DNA from: Nostoc sp. FACHB-280
Lineage (GTDB): Bacteria; Cyanobacteriota; Cyanobacteriia; Cyanobacteriales; Nostocaceae
Assembly: GCF_014697615.1 (NCBI RefSeq)
Contig: NZ_JACJSD010000001.1
Span: 372,001-436,000, forward strand
DNA length: 64,000 bases
Direction: 5' to 3'
Part shown: positions 25,867 through 35,427 of the stretch, in pieces
How positions within the stretch are numbered: position 1 is the stretch's first letter
Layout: each line of letters opens with the position of its first letter
Notes under the pieces: model-generated
Databases searched by the model: none
Told to the model about the DNA's origin: nothing
What the model saw: only the letters and a program-made list of their open reading frames with translations
Position numbers and translations under genes: made by a program

Positions 25867-27519
25867 ATGAAAAGAGAATCCCAAAATACCTTGAGTCTCT
25901 GGCAACAAGAAGGTATTAATCTCATTCCCCAAAACTTTGCAGTATTTCATAGTCTGCTTTTACAAGCAAAGACGCTAGTTAAGCGTCGTAAGTATGAGGA
26001 TGGGACGGTTTGTGCAGAAATGGCAGCCAAGTTTGCCTGTGGCCAACCTTGTGGGTTGTTTGTGAGTTGGGAGCTTGAGCAAGTTCTACTAGAAATTGGA
26101 AAACATGCAATTAAACAAAATAGTTATCTGAAAAAAGAGGCTGTAATATCTAAATCTAATAGACCAAAGAATATATTACACGTATGTACATCTGTCATGT
26201 CCATTGGTGGACATTCCAGAATGCTTTGGCGTTGGATGCAGCAAGATCAAGAAAGTATCCATTCACTGGCTTTGACGAAGCAGGAGTCGCAGGAAATTCC
26301 CCAAATTTTACAAGACTGTGTGAGCAAGAGTGATGGCAAAATATATGTATTAAATCAGGAATCTGACAATATTATTTCTAGAGCTACAAAGCTAAGGGAA
26401 ATTGCGGCAACAGCCGATCTAGTTATACTGCACGTATATAATCAAGACGTAATTCCTATGATTGCCTTTGCCAATAAAGAGCAATCACCACCAGTGGTAT
26501 TTGTTGATTATGCAGACCATCTTTTTTGGCTAGGTGTTAGTATCAGCGATTTAGTTGTTAATTTACGCGAGTCTGGTATGCGCTTATCACAGAAACGTCG
26601 GGGTGTTGAAGCGCAGCGCAACGTACTCTTACCGACAATTGTAGATCCTACTTATAGAGAACTTTCCCGTGCCGAAGCGAAGCAAAAACTTGGTATTGCA
26701 GAAGATACTATTGTACTGCTGTCAATAGCGAGGTCTGTTAAGTACAGTAGAGCCGTCAATGGCATGACTTATGCTGATGCACATATTCCTATCTTGCAAC
26801 AATATCAAAATGCTTGTTTGTTGGTTGTGGGAGCCAATAATCCAGGGGATTGGTCAACAGCTATTGAGCAAACACAAGGTAGAATTAAAGCGATCACTGA
26901 AACCCAAAACACTGCCATATATTACCAAGCTGCCGACATTTATGTTGATTCGTTTCCATTTGTTTCCATTACATCTTTATTAGAAGCTGGAAGCTATGGA
27001 GTACCTTTAGTCAGCCGTTATCCTTATTCTTCCGACGCTGCTGAAATTCTTGGCGCTGATATGCCTGGTTTAACAGGTAATCTCATTCGCGTGCGTAACG
27101 TGGAAGAATATACAGATGTGCTATCGCACTTGATAGCAGATGAAACATATAGGCTTACTTTAGGAGAAGCAACCAGAAACAAAATATCCCAGGCACACTG
27201 GCCAGAAAATTGGCGCTCCTTTCTAGAAAATGTCTACACTGTGGCTACTACAGTCAAGCCTATCACCGATACTTTGGCTGCCAAAGATCAGATGTTTTTG
27301 GGTGAGCCAGATGTTTTCCTACCCAATGTCCACGGCTGGTACTTCGATTTTACCCTAGCGATTCAACCTTTCCTAACTTTTATACCTTTCACCAAACGGC
27401 TTTATTACTGGTATAAATTAGTGAGAAAACATGGACTGCAAAATCGGCTCAGTCTGTTGTTACCTAATTGGCTTTATTCATTTTATCAAAGCTTCAAATT
27501 GAATTATTTTAAGCCATAG
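25867..27519 (+). CDS. GT-B fold glycosyltransferase
   Basis: 550 codons. Residues 1-90 are helical with no recognised domain. From ~100 the protein opens a GT-B N-terminal domain (ILHVCTSVMSIGGHSRMLWRWM). The C-terminal half has VLLSIARSVKYSRAVNGM, CLLVVGANNPGDWSTAIEQ, ADIYVDSFPFVSITSLLEAGSYGVP and a GRE-like tail, close to GT4/GT41-type donor-binding regions. The C-terminal ~80 residues are aromatic and basic and may touch the membrane. It begins the second, glycosyltransferase-rich half of the locus. Confidence 0.82.
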   Translation: MKRESQNTLSLWQQEGINLIPQNFAVFHSLLLQAKTLVKRRKYEDGTVCAEMAAKFACGQPCGLFVSWELEQVLLEIGKHAIKQNSYLKKEAVISKSNRPKNILHVCTSVMSIGGHSRMLWRWMQQDQESIHSLALTKQESQEIPQILQDCVSKSDGKIYVLNQESDNIISRATKLREIAATADLVILHVYNQDVIPMIAFANKEQSPPVVFVDYADHLFWLGVSISDLVVNLRESGMRLSQKRRGVEAQRNVLLPTIVDPTYRELSRAEAKQKLGIAEDTIVLLSIARSVKYSRAVNGMTYADAHIPILQQYQNACLLVVGANNPGDWSTAIEQTQGRIKAITETQNTAIYYQAADIYVDSFPFVSITSLLEAGSYGVPLVSRYPYSSDAAEILGADMPGLTGNLIRVRNVEEYTDVLSHLIADETYRLTLGEATRNKISQAHWPENWRSFLENVYTVATTVKPITDTLAAKDQMFLGEPDVFLPNVHGWYFDFTLAIQPFLTFIPFTKRLYYWYKLVRKHGLQNRLSLLLPNWLYSFYQSFKLNYFKP

Positions 27520-27604
27520 CATAATATTTATGACTGAGATGCAGTCTAAGTTATTTTTTTGTACAGATTTAAACTTATGGATATCAATATATAGATAAAA
27601 AATC

Positions 27605-28540
27605 ATGAGTATTAGTGTAGTTTGTACTATAGACAATAACTATGCACAACATTGTGCAGTTATGTTATCTTCTTTATTTCAAAATAATAAAAATGAAGAT
27701 TTTACGGTTTACATCCTTACTGACGGATTAAGTTCGGAAAATAATTATAAACTTAACAAATTTTTATCTCAAAGTAACAAGAAATTTCAAATTATCAATA
27801 TAGATAAAAGTCTTTTAAGAAATGCCCCAATTAGTCATCATATATCTTTAGCAACTTATTTTCGGCTATTTATTCCGCAAGTTATACCTTCTAATATTGA
27901 CAAAGTTCTATTTCTTGATTCAGACATGATTATTCGTCAGTCTATTGATGAACTTTGGCAGAAAAATATTGATAATTATAGTCACGCCGCAACCATTGCA
28001 GTTGGTATGGATGAACATCCTACTGCAATTGGGCTGCCAAAAAATTCACTTTATTTCAATGCTGGTTTAATGTTAATTAACCTGAAATATTGGCGTGATT
28101 TTAACATTTTTGACCGAGGGTGTGAACTGATTTCACAACAGCCAGAAAAACTACAATGGCATGACCAAGATACTTTAAATATTCTCCTTCATAATTCTTG
28201 GTTGCCGATAGATTTAATTTGGAACTCACAAGTATTTATGGATGATAAAGAACTACCAATCAGTTCTGTTTATCATGATAGATACGAAAAATTAAATTAT
28301 GCCAAAGCTAAATCTGATCCAAAAATTGTTCATTTTGTGGGAGGTGGGAGTGCAAAGCCTTGGCATTATGCTTGTAAACATCCATTCAAGCATGAATATG
28401 CAAAATATCTTCAAGATACGCCTTGGAAAGATACAGTTCCCATTGGTAAGCCCAGCTTGATTTCCCAAATTAGATTTCGTCTCGGTGTCGGTAGTAAACT
28501 GCGTAATCTCTTTCAGATTTTAACTAAAAACCCTGTTTAA
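27605..28540 (+). CDS. GT8-family glycosyltransferase
   Basis: 311 codons. The GT-A fold has the GT8 opening ISVVCTIDNNYAQHCAVMLSS, the metal-binding DSD at 105-107 (VLFLDSDMII), YFNAGLMLINLKYWR and the C-terminal HFVGGGSAKPWHY, all standard for LPS galactosyl/glucosyltransferases of this retaining family. The next gene starts at the base after its stop codon, so the two are translationally linked. Confidence 0.92.
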   Translation: MSISVVCTIDNNYAQHCAVMLSSLFQNNKNEDFTVYILTDGLSSENNYKLNKFLSQSNKKFQIINIDKSLLRNAPISHHISLATYFRLFIPQVIPSNIDKVLFLDSDMIIRQSIDELWQKNIDNYSHAATIAVGMDEHPTAIGLPKNSLYFNAGLMLINLKYWRDFNIFDRGCELISQQPEKLQWHDQDTLNILLHNSWLPIDLIWNSQVFMDDKELPISSVYHDRYEKLNYAKAKSDPKIVHFVGGGSAKPWHYACKHPFKHEYAKYLQDTPWKDTVPIGKPSLISQIRFRLGVGSKLRNLFQILTKNPV

Positions 28541-29107
28541 ATGTTGCTTTTATTTAACCGCCTCCTGACACAACAAAAAAAACTGATCAATAGTTGGCAG
28601 GAACTTTATCTAAAATTAAGTGGCGTAGAATTAGATTCTTCTTGCACTATAAATAAGCAAATTTCGGCTCGGCTGGGATTTGCCAATGGCTCTCCTGGCA
28701 AAATTTCCTTATCATCAAATGTAGAGTTAGAACAAGGAGTGGTTCTGCACGCTTGGGGAGGAAATATCACGATCAAAGATAATGTTTTTATTGGGCCTTA
28801 TACCGTAATTTATGGTCATGGAGGCGTAACTATTGGGCAAGATTCCCTAATTGCTATGCACTGCCGTATTCTTTCCTCAAATCATACTATTCCTGAACAA
28901 TGCGATCGCATTCGTTGGCAACCTGATATTTTGCTGCCAACAACCATAGGTAAAGATGTTTGGTTGGGTGCAGGAGTTACTGTTTTAGGTGGAGTCACAA
29001 TTGGCGATGGTTGTGTGGTTGGTGCTGGCTCTGTTGTGACTAAAGATTTACCTCCTTATTCCATTGCTGTCGGTGTTCCAGCAAAAGTTATCAAAACACG
29101 TATATGA
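28541..29107 (+). CDS. Hexapeptide-repeat acetyltransferase
   Basis: 188 codons. Left-handed beta-helix repeats occupy residues ~60-180 ([40 protein letters not shown]), with the active-site-type loop [12 protein letters not shown] and the usual end [23 protein letters not shown]. It starts directly after the GT8 stop and ends with an ATGA overlap into a GT2 gene, a tightly coupled trio that likely builds and acetylates one residue. Confidence 0.9.
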   Translation: MLLLFNRLLTQQKKLINSWQELYLKLSGVELDSSCTINKQISARLGFANGSPGKISLSSNVELEQGVVLHAWGGNITIKDNVFIGPYTVIYGHGGVTIGQDSLIAMHCRILSSNHTIPEQCDRIRWQPDILLPTTIGKDVWLGAGVTVLGGVTIGDGCVVGAGSVVTKDLPPYSIAVGVPAKVIKTRI

Positions 29108-30048
29108 ATCCTCTAATTTCAGTTATTATTCCTACTCATAATCCTAATTTAACTCGATTGCAAAGAACCTTAGATGGATTGCGATCGCAGTCTTTATCCT
29201 ATAGTGATTGGCAGTTAATTATTATTGATAATGCTTCTAGCAATCCAGATTTATTTGCTAATTTAGACTTGTCTTGGCATCCCCATACTAAAATTATCCG
29301 TGAGGAACGTCTAGGGTTAACCAGAGCAAGAATTGCGGGTATTCAAGCCAGCCAAGGCAAATATATTGTCTTTGTTGATGATGATAATGTCCTCTGCCCT
29401 AATTATCTGCAAGACACTATCAAGATTTTTAACACCTATCCCAAATTAGGGGCAATAGGTGGTAAATCTCTGCCGGAATTTGAAGTTGATCCCGAACCTT
29501 GGGTAAAACAATTTTGGGGTTGTTTGGCATTGCGAGATTTAGGAAATGACATCAAAATTTATGCTTACGACCAAGACCCAAATAGCGAAAAACAACACCC
29601 TGAATTTGCCCCTATTGGTGCTGGAATGGCTTTGCAGCAACAAGCCGCAAAATTTTATGTTAACAGTATCTTAAACGATAGTCTGAGATTAGGTTTAGAC
29701 CGTACTGGTAAGAGTTTACAATCTGGTGGTGATTGTGATATTAATCTGACTTTGCTTGATGCCGGCTGGGCTGTTGGTTATTTTCCCCAACTACAACTTA
29801 CTCATCTAATTTCTCTTAATCGCTTAACAAAAAATTATCTGGCTCGACTCAATTATTCCTCTTCCCGTTCCTGGGTGCAAGTATTAGATGCTCATAATAT
29901 TCGCCCTTGGGGAAAAGTTGCTAGTTGGACTGTTCATTTGAGGAAAGCTAAAGCTTTTGTTAGCTGTCAACCTTGGAAGAGTCCTGCTAATTATGTACAG
30001 TGGCAAGGTGCTTGTGGGCTGTTTGAAGGTTTAGCAATGTTGAAATAG
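29104..30048 (+). CDS. GT2-family glycosyltransferase
   Basis: 314 codons, starting in the ATGA overlap. The GT-A/GT2 fold shows [31 protein letters not shown] and the metal-binding DDD at 92-94 ([13 protein letters not shown]). The C-terminal part carries [20 protein letters not shown], the usual ED-like acceptor-site region with a variant GGDCD. It is an inverting transferase acting on a lipid-linked or growing glycan. Confidence 0.9.
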   Translation: MNPLISVIIPTHNPNLTRLQRTLDGLRSQSLSYSDWQLIIIDNASSNPDLFANLDLSWHPHTKIIREERLGLTRARIAGIQASQGKYIVFVDDDNVLCPNYLQDTIKIFNTYPKLGAIGGKSLPEFEVDPEPWVKQFWGCLALRDLGNDIKIYAYDQDPNSEKQHPEFAPIGAGMALQQQAAKFYVNSILNDSLRLGLDRTGKSLQSGGDCDINLTLLDAGWAVGYFPQLQLTHLISLNRLTKNYLARLNYSSSRSWVQVLDAHNIRPWGKVASWTVHLRKAKAFVSCQPWKSPANYVQWQGACGLFEGLAMLK

Positions 30049-30057
30049 TGTTTGTCA

Positions 30058-30074
30058 GGTGGGCAATGCCCACC
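30058..30074. repeat. Palindrome GGTGGGC-AAT-GCCCACC
   Basis: A perfect 7-bp stem with a three-base loop, just downstream of the GT2 stop codon. The sequence (gtgggcaatgcccaccctac) is a common interspersed motif in cyanobacteria. A diverged relative lies at 43050-43066. It may act as a weak terminator or an mRNA 3'-end stabiliser. Confidence 0.6.
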
Positions 30075-30127
30075 CTACGTATATTTACGATAAATATATA
30101 TAGATAGTAATTTAAATAATATTTAAT

Positions 30128-31099
30128 ATGACTGCCAATCAGCAACTCCGCTACTTAGCTAAACAATGGGGATTGGGTGCGATCGCCTACAAATTATACT
30201 ATGCTCCCAAGGGATTTTTAGAAAAAATATCCCGTCAGGGAAGTATCAATATGACCATTGATTATTGGTCACGCCTCCAGATGGAAGCTGCTGCCGATAA
30301 ACTGCCCACAGTTGAGGTTAAATCATCCGCAACATTTTTAGATATTTATTTTTTGAGTGGGCGCAAATTTTGGTATCAAACCTGCTTTTGTGCCTACTCA
30401 ATGCAACAACACACAAATTTGATATTACGTCCAATTATTTATGATGATGGTTCTTTAGATCAGCAATATCAAAACAAGATTAAGCGAATTTTCCCTCATG
30501 CTCAAATTATTCTGTTAGCGGAAGTTGAAGAACGCATAGAGCAATATTTACCACAGAGTAAATTTCCCTATCTCAGAGAACGCCGCCTCAATTATCCCAA
30601 CCTGAAGAAATTAACAGATATTCATATTGGCTCTCAAGGATGGAAACTGGTACTTGACTCTGATATGTTGTTTTTCAATACACCTGATTTTCTCCTAGAA
30701 TGGATCACATCTCCTCAGCAACCTTGCCACATGGTAGATGTCGAAACCTGCTATGGTTACTCCCAGACTTTTATGTCTTCTCTAGCCCAGGCAGAAATTA
30801 CAGAGCGATTGAATGTAGGAATTTGCGGTTTAAAAAGTGAGGATATCGATTGGGAAAAACTAGAATATTGGTGTAAAACCATGATTGAGAAACATGGTAC
30901 TCATTATTATCAAGAACAGGCACTTATTGCTATGTTAATGGCAGGTCAGCCCTGCGCTGTTGCTCCAGCTACAGATTACATTGTTTTGCCAAATCAAGCA
31001 GAAGTCATTCAGCCCAAAGCTGTTTTACACCACTATGTAGCATGCTCTAAATCCTGGTATTTCCGCTATGGATGGAAACATATTTTATCCAAAAATTAA
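30128..31099 (+). CDS. Putative GT-A fold glycosyltransferase
   Basis: 323 codons. There is no close family match I can name, but the features are those of a GT8-like GT-A enzyme: FWYQTCFCAYSMQQH, IYDDGSLDQQYQNKI, a DSD motif at 177-179 (LVLDSDMLFFNTPDFL) and NVGICGLKSEDIDWEKLEYW. It lies among other transferases and is followed by 45 bases before the next gene. The donor and acceptor are unknown. Confidence 0.78.
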   Translation: MTANQQLRYLAKQWGLGAIAYKLYYAPKGFLEKISRQGSINMTIDYWSRLQMEAAADKLPTVEVKSSATFLDIYFLSGRKFWYQTCFCAYSMQQHTNLILRPIIYDDGSLDQQYQNKIKRIFPHAQIILLAEVEERIEQYLPQSKFPYLRERRLNYPNLKKLTDIHIGSQGWKLVLDSDMLFFNTPDFLLEWITSPQQPCHMVDVETCYGYSQTFMSSLAQAEITERLNVGICGLKSEDIDWEKLEYWCKTMIEKHGTHYYQEQALIAMLMAGQPCAVAPATDYIVLPNQAEVIQPKAVLHHYVACSKSWYFRYGWKHILSKN

Positions 31100-31144
31100 C
31101 ATGAATAAATTATTGGGTACTGAGATTGATAATCAGAAATTTTT

Positions 31145-31948
31145 ATGTTAAAGACTAATAAAATTATTCAAGGTTTATGGATAGGCGGTGAGCTTTCCAT
31201 TATGGAGCAACTGTCTATCAACTCATTTATAAAATGTGGGCATGAATATCACCTATATGTTTATGGGGATGTGCAAAATATTCCCATAAACACGGTAATT
31301 AGGGATGGTAACGAAATTTTACCATCTGAGCGAATTTTTACACACAAATCGGGATGGGGTAAAGGCAGTTATGCTGGATTTGCCGATCTTTTTCGATACC
31401 ATCTTTTAAAAAAAGTAGGCGGTTGGTGGGTAGATACTGATGTAGTTTGCCTTAAACCATTTGACTTTGAATTAGAATTGGTAATTTCCTCTAGTTATGA
31501 AGGCAAGTGGGGTACTTTGGCTAATAATTGCGTCTTAAAAGTACCCCAAGATAATGAGTTAGCCACCCAGTTGTGTGAAATCAGTAATAGCAAAGAGCCA
31601 GAGAATTTAGGTTACGGTGATATTGGCCCCTTGCTATTACAAAAAGTCGTGCGGGAACTAGACTACAAAAAATATATTGTCTCCCATGAATTGTTTTGCC
31701 CATTAACATGGAGAGCGGTTGATAAAATAGTTTATTCTCCTGAAAAAATTACAGCTAAAAAGGCTGTTGATGCAGTGAAAGATTTGATTAGACCAATTAT
31801 TCGACCTGAAACCAATCCAGGGAAAATTACTACCAAAAGTTACGCGGTTCATCTATGGAATGAAATATGGCGACAAAATAATTTAGATAAAAATGCTAAA
31901 TATGACAAAACCTGTTTATATGAACGCCTCAAAGCTAAATACCTATAA
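31145..31948 (+). CDS. GT32-like glycosyltransferase
   Basis: 267 codons. The N-terminus IIQGLWIGGELSIMEQLSIN, the segment GSYAGFADLFRYHLLKKVGG and the DTD motif at 97-99 (WWVDTDVVCLKPFDF) are typical of the GT32/capsular-polysaccharide glycosyltransferase sugar-binding region with a DXD. It is a GT-A retaining enzyme. The C-terminal half ends with YAVHLWNEIWRQNN, which carries the His expected near the active site. Confidence 0.87.
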   Translation: MLKTNKIIQGLWIGGELSIMEQLSINSFIKCGHEYHLYVYGDVQNIPINTVIRDGNEILPSERIFTHKSGWGKGSYAGFADLFRYHLLKKVGGWWVDTDVVCLKPFDFELELVISSSYEGKWGTLANNCVLKVPQDNELATQLCEISNSKEPENLGYGDIGPLLLQKVVRELDYKKYIVSHELFCPLTWRAVDKIVYSPEKITAKKAVDAVKDLIRPIIRPETNPGKITTKSYAVHLWNEIWRQNNLDKNAKYDKTCLYERLKAKYL

Positions 31949-31968
31949 TTTATTACTATATATTAATT

Positions 31969-33015
31969 ATGAGTGTAGAACCTTTAGTTTCCATCCTAAT
32001 ACCTGCCTTTAATGTAGAAGCATGGCTAGCACAAACCCTAGAATCTGCCTTAGCCCAGACATGGCAAAACATAGAAATCATTATTGTAGATGATGGTTCA
32101 ACGGATAACACCCTGTCAGTAGCCAAAACTTTTGCCTCCTCTAAAGTTAAAGTCATCAGTCAAGAAAATAGCGGACAAAGTGCTTCTGAAAATCATGCCT
32201 TCCAAGAAGCTCAAGGAGATTTTATCGAGTATCTTGATGCAGATGACTTATTAGCACCAGATAAAATTGAGCGACAAATTCGCCTTTTGGGTGATAGCAA
32301 TTCTGAATTTGTTGCATCAGGAGAATGGGCGAGATTTTATCAATCTCCTGATGAAGCTTTGTTTATTCCCCAACCTCTGTGGGCAGATATGTCACCAATT
32401 GATTGGTTAATTTGTGCTTGGGAAAATCATTTGATGATGCACGGAGCAGCTTGGCTAATTCCACGCCACATTGCTGAACGAGCCGGCAATTGGAATGAAA
32501 AGTTATCTTTGATTAACGATTTTGATTATTTTAGTCGCATCTTATTAAATAGTAAAGGTGTTAAATTCTGCCAAGGTGCAAGAACTTACTATAGATCCGG
32601 TAATTCTAATAGCTTAAGTGGTTCAAAATCTCGTCGGGCTTGGGAATCAGCTTTTTTAGCTTTAGAACTTGGCACAAGTAATTTATTAGCTAAAGAAGAC
32701 AGCCCACGAACACGCCATGCTTGTGCAACCGTTTTTCAACGCTTCATTTATGAAGTTTACCCAGACGCACCTGATCTTCAGAAAATAGCACAAGACAAGG
32801 TGCAGAAATTTGGTGGTTCTGAGTTGCAAGCATCGGGAGGGCCAATGTTTAAATTGCTCTCCTCTTGTTTAGGCTGGCAAACAGCTAAAAAAATGCAGAG
32901 ATTTGTCTATCAATTTGGATATGCAAAAGCTGCTGTGGGTTGGAAATTTTTTAGATTTAGGGACAGAAGCTCGTATCTATTAAAAGAGAGCAAATTCAGT
33001 AAAGAAAATGGCTAA
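31969..33015 (+). CDS. GT2-family glycosyltransferase
   Basis: 348 codons. A classical GT2 N-terminus (LVSILIPAFNVEAWLAQTLE, IIIVDDGSTDNTLSV) and the DADD metal site at 90-93 (IEYLDADDLLAPDKI) are followed by NDFDYFSRILL, the acceptor-side acidic motif. The C-terminus is basic and aromatic. It overlaps the next gene by eight bases. Confidence 0.93.
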   Translation: MSVEPLVSILIPAFNVEAWLAQTLESALAQTWQNIEIIIVDDGSTDNTLSVAKTFASSKVKVISQENSGQSASENHAFQEAQGDFIEYLDADDLLAPDKIERQIRLLGDSNSEFVASGEWARFYQSPDEALFIPQPLWADMSPIDWLICAWENHLMMHGAAWLIPRHIAERAGNWNEKLSLINDFDYFSRILLNSKGVKFCQGARTYYRSGNSNSLSGSKSRRAWESAFLALELGTSNLLAKEDSPRTRHACATVFQRFIYEVYPDAPDLQKIAQDKVQKFGGSELQASGGPMFKLLSSCLGWQTAKKMQRFVYQFGYAKAAVGWKFFRFRDRSSYLLKESKFSKENG

Positions 33016-34225
33016 AATACTGATTTTAATTGGCGCTCATCTTTGTACAGCTCCTCGCCCTCAAAAAGAAGCCGAAGCTTTAGCAAATGCAGGTCATGAT
33101 GTTACAGTTGGGGGTTTTTGGTTTGACCCAGAGTTAGTAGAGCGTGATCGCCTACTCATGGTAAACAAAAAATGGCGATTTGTACCCATCATTGACTTTC
33201 AACCAAGCCAAAAATTTCACAACTTGCTTATTCGTTTACAAGGACGTTTAGCTAGAGAAAAATTTCAACGTTTCGGCAGATTTTCGCCTGAACTGTTGGG
33301 TTATGGAGCTAAAGCAATGCTCAAAGTAGCTCTGAAAACCCGTGCAGATTTAACAATAGTCCACTCAGAAGCAGGGCTTTGGGTAGGAAATCAACTTCTA
33401 GACAGGGGTTTCAATGTTGGTGTAGATTTTGAAGACTGGTTTTCTGAAGACTTGTTACCAGAAGCCTGTCTTAGTCGTCCCATTACACAGCTAAAGCTTT
33501 TAGAAAGTCGGCTAGCCAAGGAATGTACTTATTGTCTAACTACTTCCCAAGCCTTAGCTGAAGCTATAGCCAAAGCTTACAAAGCACCTAAACCTACAGT
33601 AATTTATAACGTTTTTCCTAATTTAGAGCGATCGCAAATCGATCAGCAAAAACGTGATCGGCAAAACCTTAACATACCCTCTGTGCATTGGTTTTCCCAA
33701 ACCATTGGGCCAGGAAGAGGTTTAGAAACCTTATTCCAAGCATTACCACATATCACCATTCCTTTAGAAATTCATTTACGGGGTCATTATCCAGAAAGTT
33801 CCCGCCAATGGTTAGAACCATTAATTCCCCAAGCTTGGCACAATCAATTATTTATACACCCTACAGTCGCAAATACAGAGTTACTCTCTCGCATTGCTGA
33901 ACATGATATTGGGTTAGCTTTAGAATGTACCGACATCGATAGCCGTAACCTCACAATTACTAATAAACTTTTCCAATACTTACAAGCAGGTTTAGCAGTT
34001 ATCGCTACTAATACCATCGGTCAACAAGAAATTTTTAGAGAATTTCCTCACATTGGTCAATTAATTCCGAGTAACTCTCCTCAAGCACTGGCCCAAGGAT
34101 TAGAAACTTTATTAACTAGTCCAGAAAAACTAGCCAAGGCAAAAGCAGCAGCACTGCAAGCGACACAAGAAAAGCTTAATTTTGACTATCAAGTTGAGCG
34201 CCTTTTGAAATTGGTTAAGTGCTAG
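33008..34225 (+). CDS. GT-B glycosyltransferase (GT4-like)
   Basis: 405 codons, overlapping the GT2 gene by eight bases. The GT-B N-domain starts KILILIGAHLCTAPRPQKEAEAL. The C-domain has VHWFSQTIGPGRGLETLFQAL, a loop of the type IPLEIHLRGHYPE, and ITNKLFQYLQAGLAVIATNTIGQQEIF in the donor-binding region. It would add a sugar at the cytoplasmic face. A 108-base gap holding an interspersed repeat follows. Confidence 0.84.
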   Translation: MAKILILIGAHLCTAPRPQKEAEALANAGHDVTVGGFWFDPELVERDRLLMVNKKWRFVPIIDFQPSQKFHNLLIRLQGRLAREKFQRFGRFSPELLGYGAKAMLKVALKTRADLTIVHSEAGLWVGNQLLDRGFNVGVDFEDWFSEDLLPEACLSRPITQLKLLESRLAKECTYCLTTSQALAEAIAKAYKAPKPTVIYNVFPNLERSQIDQQKRDRQNLNIPSVHWFSQTIGPGRGLETLFQALPHITIPLEIHLRGHYPESSRQWLEPLIPQAWHNQLFIHPTVANTELLSRIAEHDIGLALECTDIDSRNLTITNKLFQYLQAGLAVIATNTIGQQEIFREFPHIGQLIPSNSPQALAQGLETLLTSPEKLAKAKAAALQATQEKLNFDYQVERLLKLVKC

Positions 34226-34269
34226 GGCTTGTTTTCCAAGGGTTTAGGGGTTTAGGGGTAGATTCAACG

Positions 34270-34299
34270 TTGATTTTTCTGTCTCATGCGTAAGTCTTG
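34270..34299 (+). repeat. 30-bp interspersed repeat ending TGCGTAAGTCTTG
   Basis: Relative of 5236-5265, sharing TTGATTTTTC, GTCTCA and TGCGTAAGTC. It sits in the 108-base gap between two glycosyltransferase genes. Confidence 0.5.
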
Positions 34300-34332
34300 T
34301 AACTAACAAAAATAAATTATTTAATAACAGAA

Positions 34333-35379
34333 ATGCGGATATTACTAACAGCTGATCCAGAACTTCCAGTACCACCAAAACTTTATGGTGGTATTGAACG
34401 TATTGTTGATTTACTCGTTACTGGACTACAAAGCAGGGGTCATACAGTAGGGCTAGTTGCTCATCCTGAATCTACCTCAAAAGCCAGTCAATTTTTTCCT
34501 TGGTGGGGTAAACAATCTCAAAACAAATTAGATGCTTTAAAAAACACCACAGTTTTGTGGTCTGCTGTACAGCGATTTCAACCAGATATTTTGCATAGTT
34601 TTTCTCGCATCCTTTATTTATTACCCCTGCTGAACTCTGGCTTACCCAAGGTCATGTCTTATCAACGTAACCCCAGCCTACGCACTACAAACTGGGGGAC
34701 AAAATTAGCTAAAGGTTCTCTTAGCTTTACTGGTTGTAGTGATTATATTTGTGGTATTGGGCGCAAAGCAGGCGGAGTTTGGCAGACAATCCACAACTGC
34801 GTAGAATTAGAAAAATATACATTCCAACCAACTGTAAAAGCCGATGCTCCCTTGGTTTTTCTCAGTCGAGTTGAAAGTATCAAAGGAGCGCATCAGGCGA
34901 TCGCCGCAGCTCGTCAAGCCAAAAAAACCCTAATCATAGCAGGTAATCAAGTCAATTCCCAGGAAGGAAAAAATTACTGGGAACAAGAAATTGCTCCCTA
35001 TTTGGGCAAAGATGGAATTGAATATATTGGCCCAGTCAACGATGAGCAGAAAAATGAATTACTTGGTCAAGCCGCAGCAATGATTGTTCCTATTCAATGG
35101 GATGAACCATTTGGTATTGTTTTTGCGGAAGCTTTGGCCTGTGGTACACCCATAATTTCCTCTCCTCGCGGAGCTTTACCAGAAATTGTCCGTCAGGGTG
35201 TAGATGGTTATTTAGTCAATAATCTGGAGGAAGCTTGTAACGCTATCCAAAACATATCTCAAATTAATCGTTATGACTGTCGTCAGCGTGTAGAAAATTG
35301 CTTTTCTGCTGATGTAATTGTTAGTAAATACGAGCATACTTATCAGAGTTTAGTATCTATTCAAATGCAAATAGCCTGA
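34333..35379 (+). CDS. GT4-family glycosyltransferase
   Basis: 348 codons. The opening MRILLTADPELPVPPKLYGG and GIERIVDLLVTGLQSRGHTV are typical of GT4. The donor site is PLVFLSRVESIKGAHQAIAA, and the E-x7-E motif lies in the segment starting EPFGIVFAEALACGTPI. It is slightly short for GT4 but complete. The specific linkage is unknown. Confidence 0.92.
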   Translation: MRILLTADPELPVPPKLYGGIERIVDLLVTGLQSRGHTVGLVAHPESTSKASQFFPWWGKQSQNKLDALKNTTVLWSAVQRFQPDILHSFSRILYLLPLLNSGLPKVMSYQRNPSLRTTNWGTKLAKGSLSFTGCSDYICGIGRKAGGVWQTIHNCVELEKYTFQPTVKADAPLVFLSRVESIKGAHQAIAAARQAKKTLIIAGNQVNSQEGKNYWEQEIAPYLGKDGIEYIGPVNDEQKNELLGQAAAMIVPIQWDEPFGIVFAEALACGTPIISSPRGALPEIVRQGVDGYLVNNLEEACNAIQNISQINRYDCRQRVENCFSADVIVSKYEHTYQSLVSIQMQIA

Positions 35380-35427
35380 AGGTTATAGATCGAAAATACC
35401 AAGTTGTTTACTAAATTAATATAGCCA

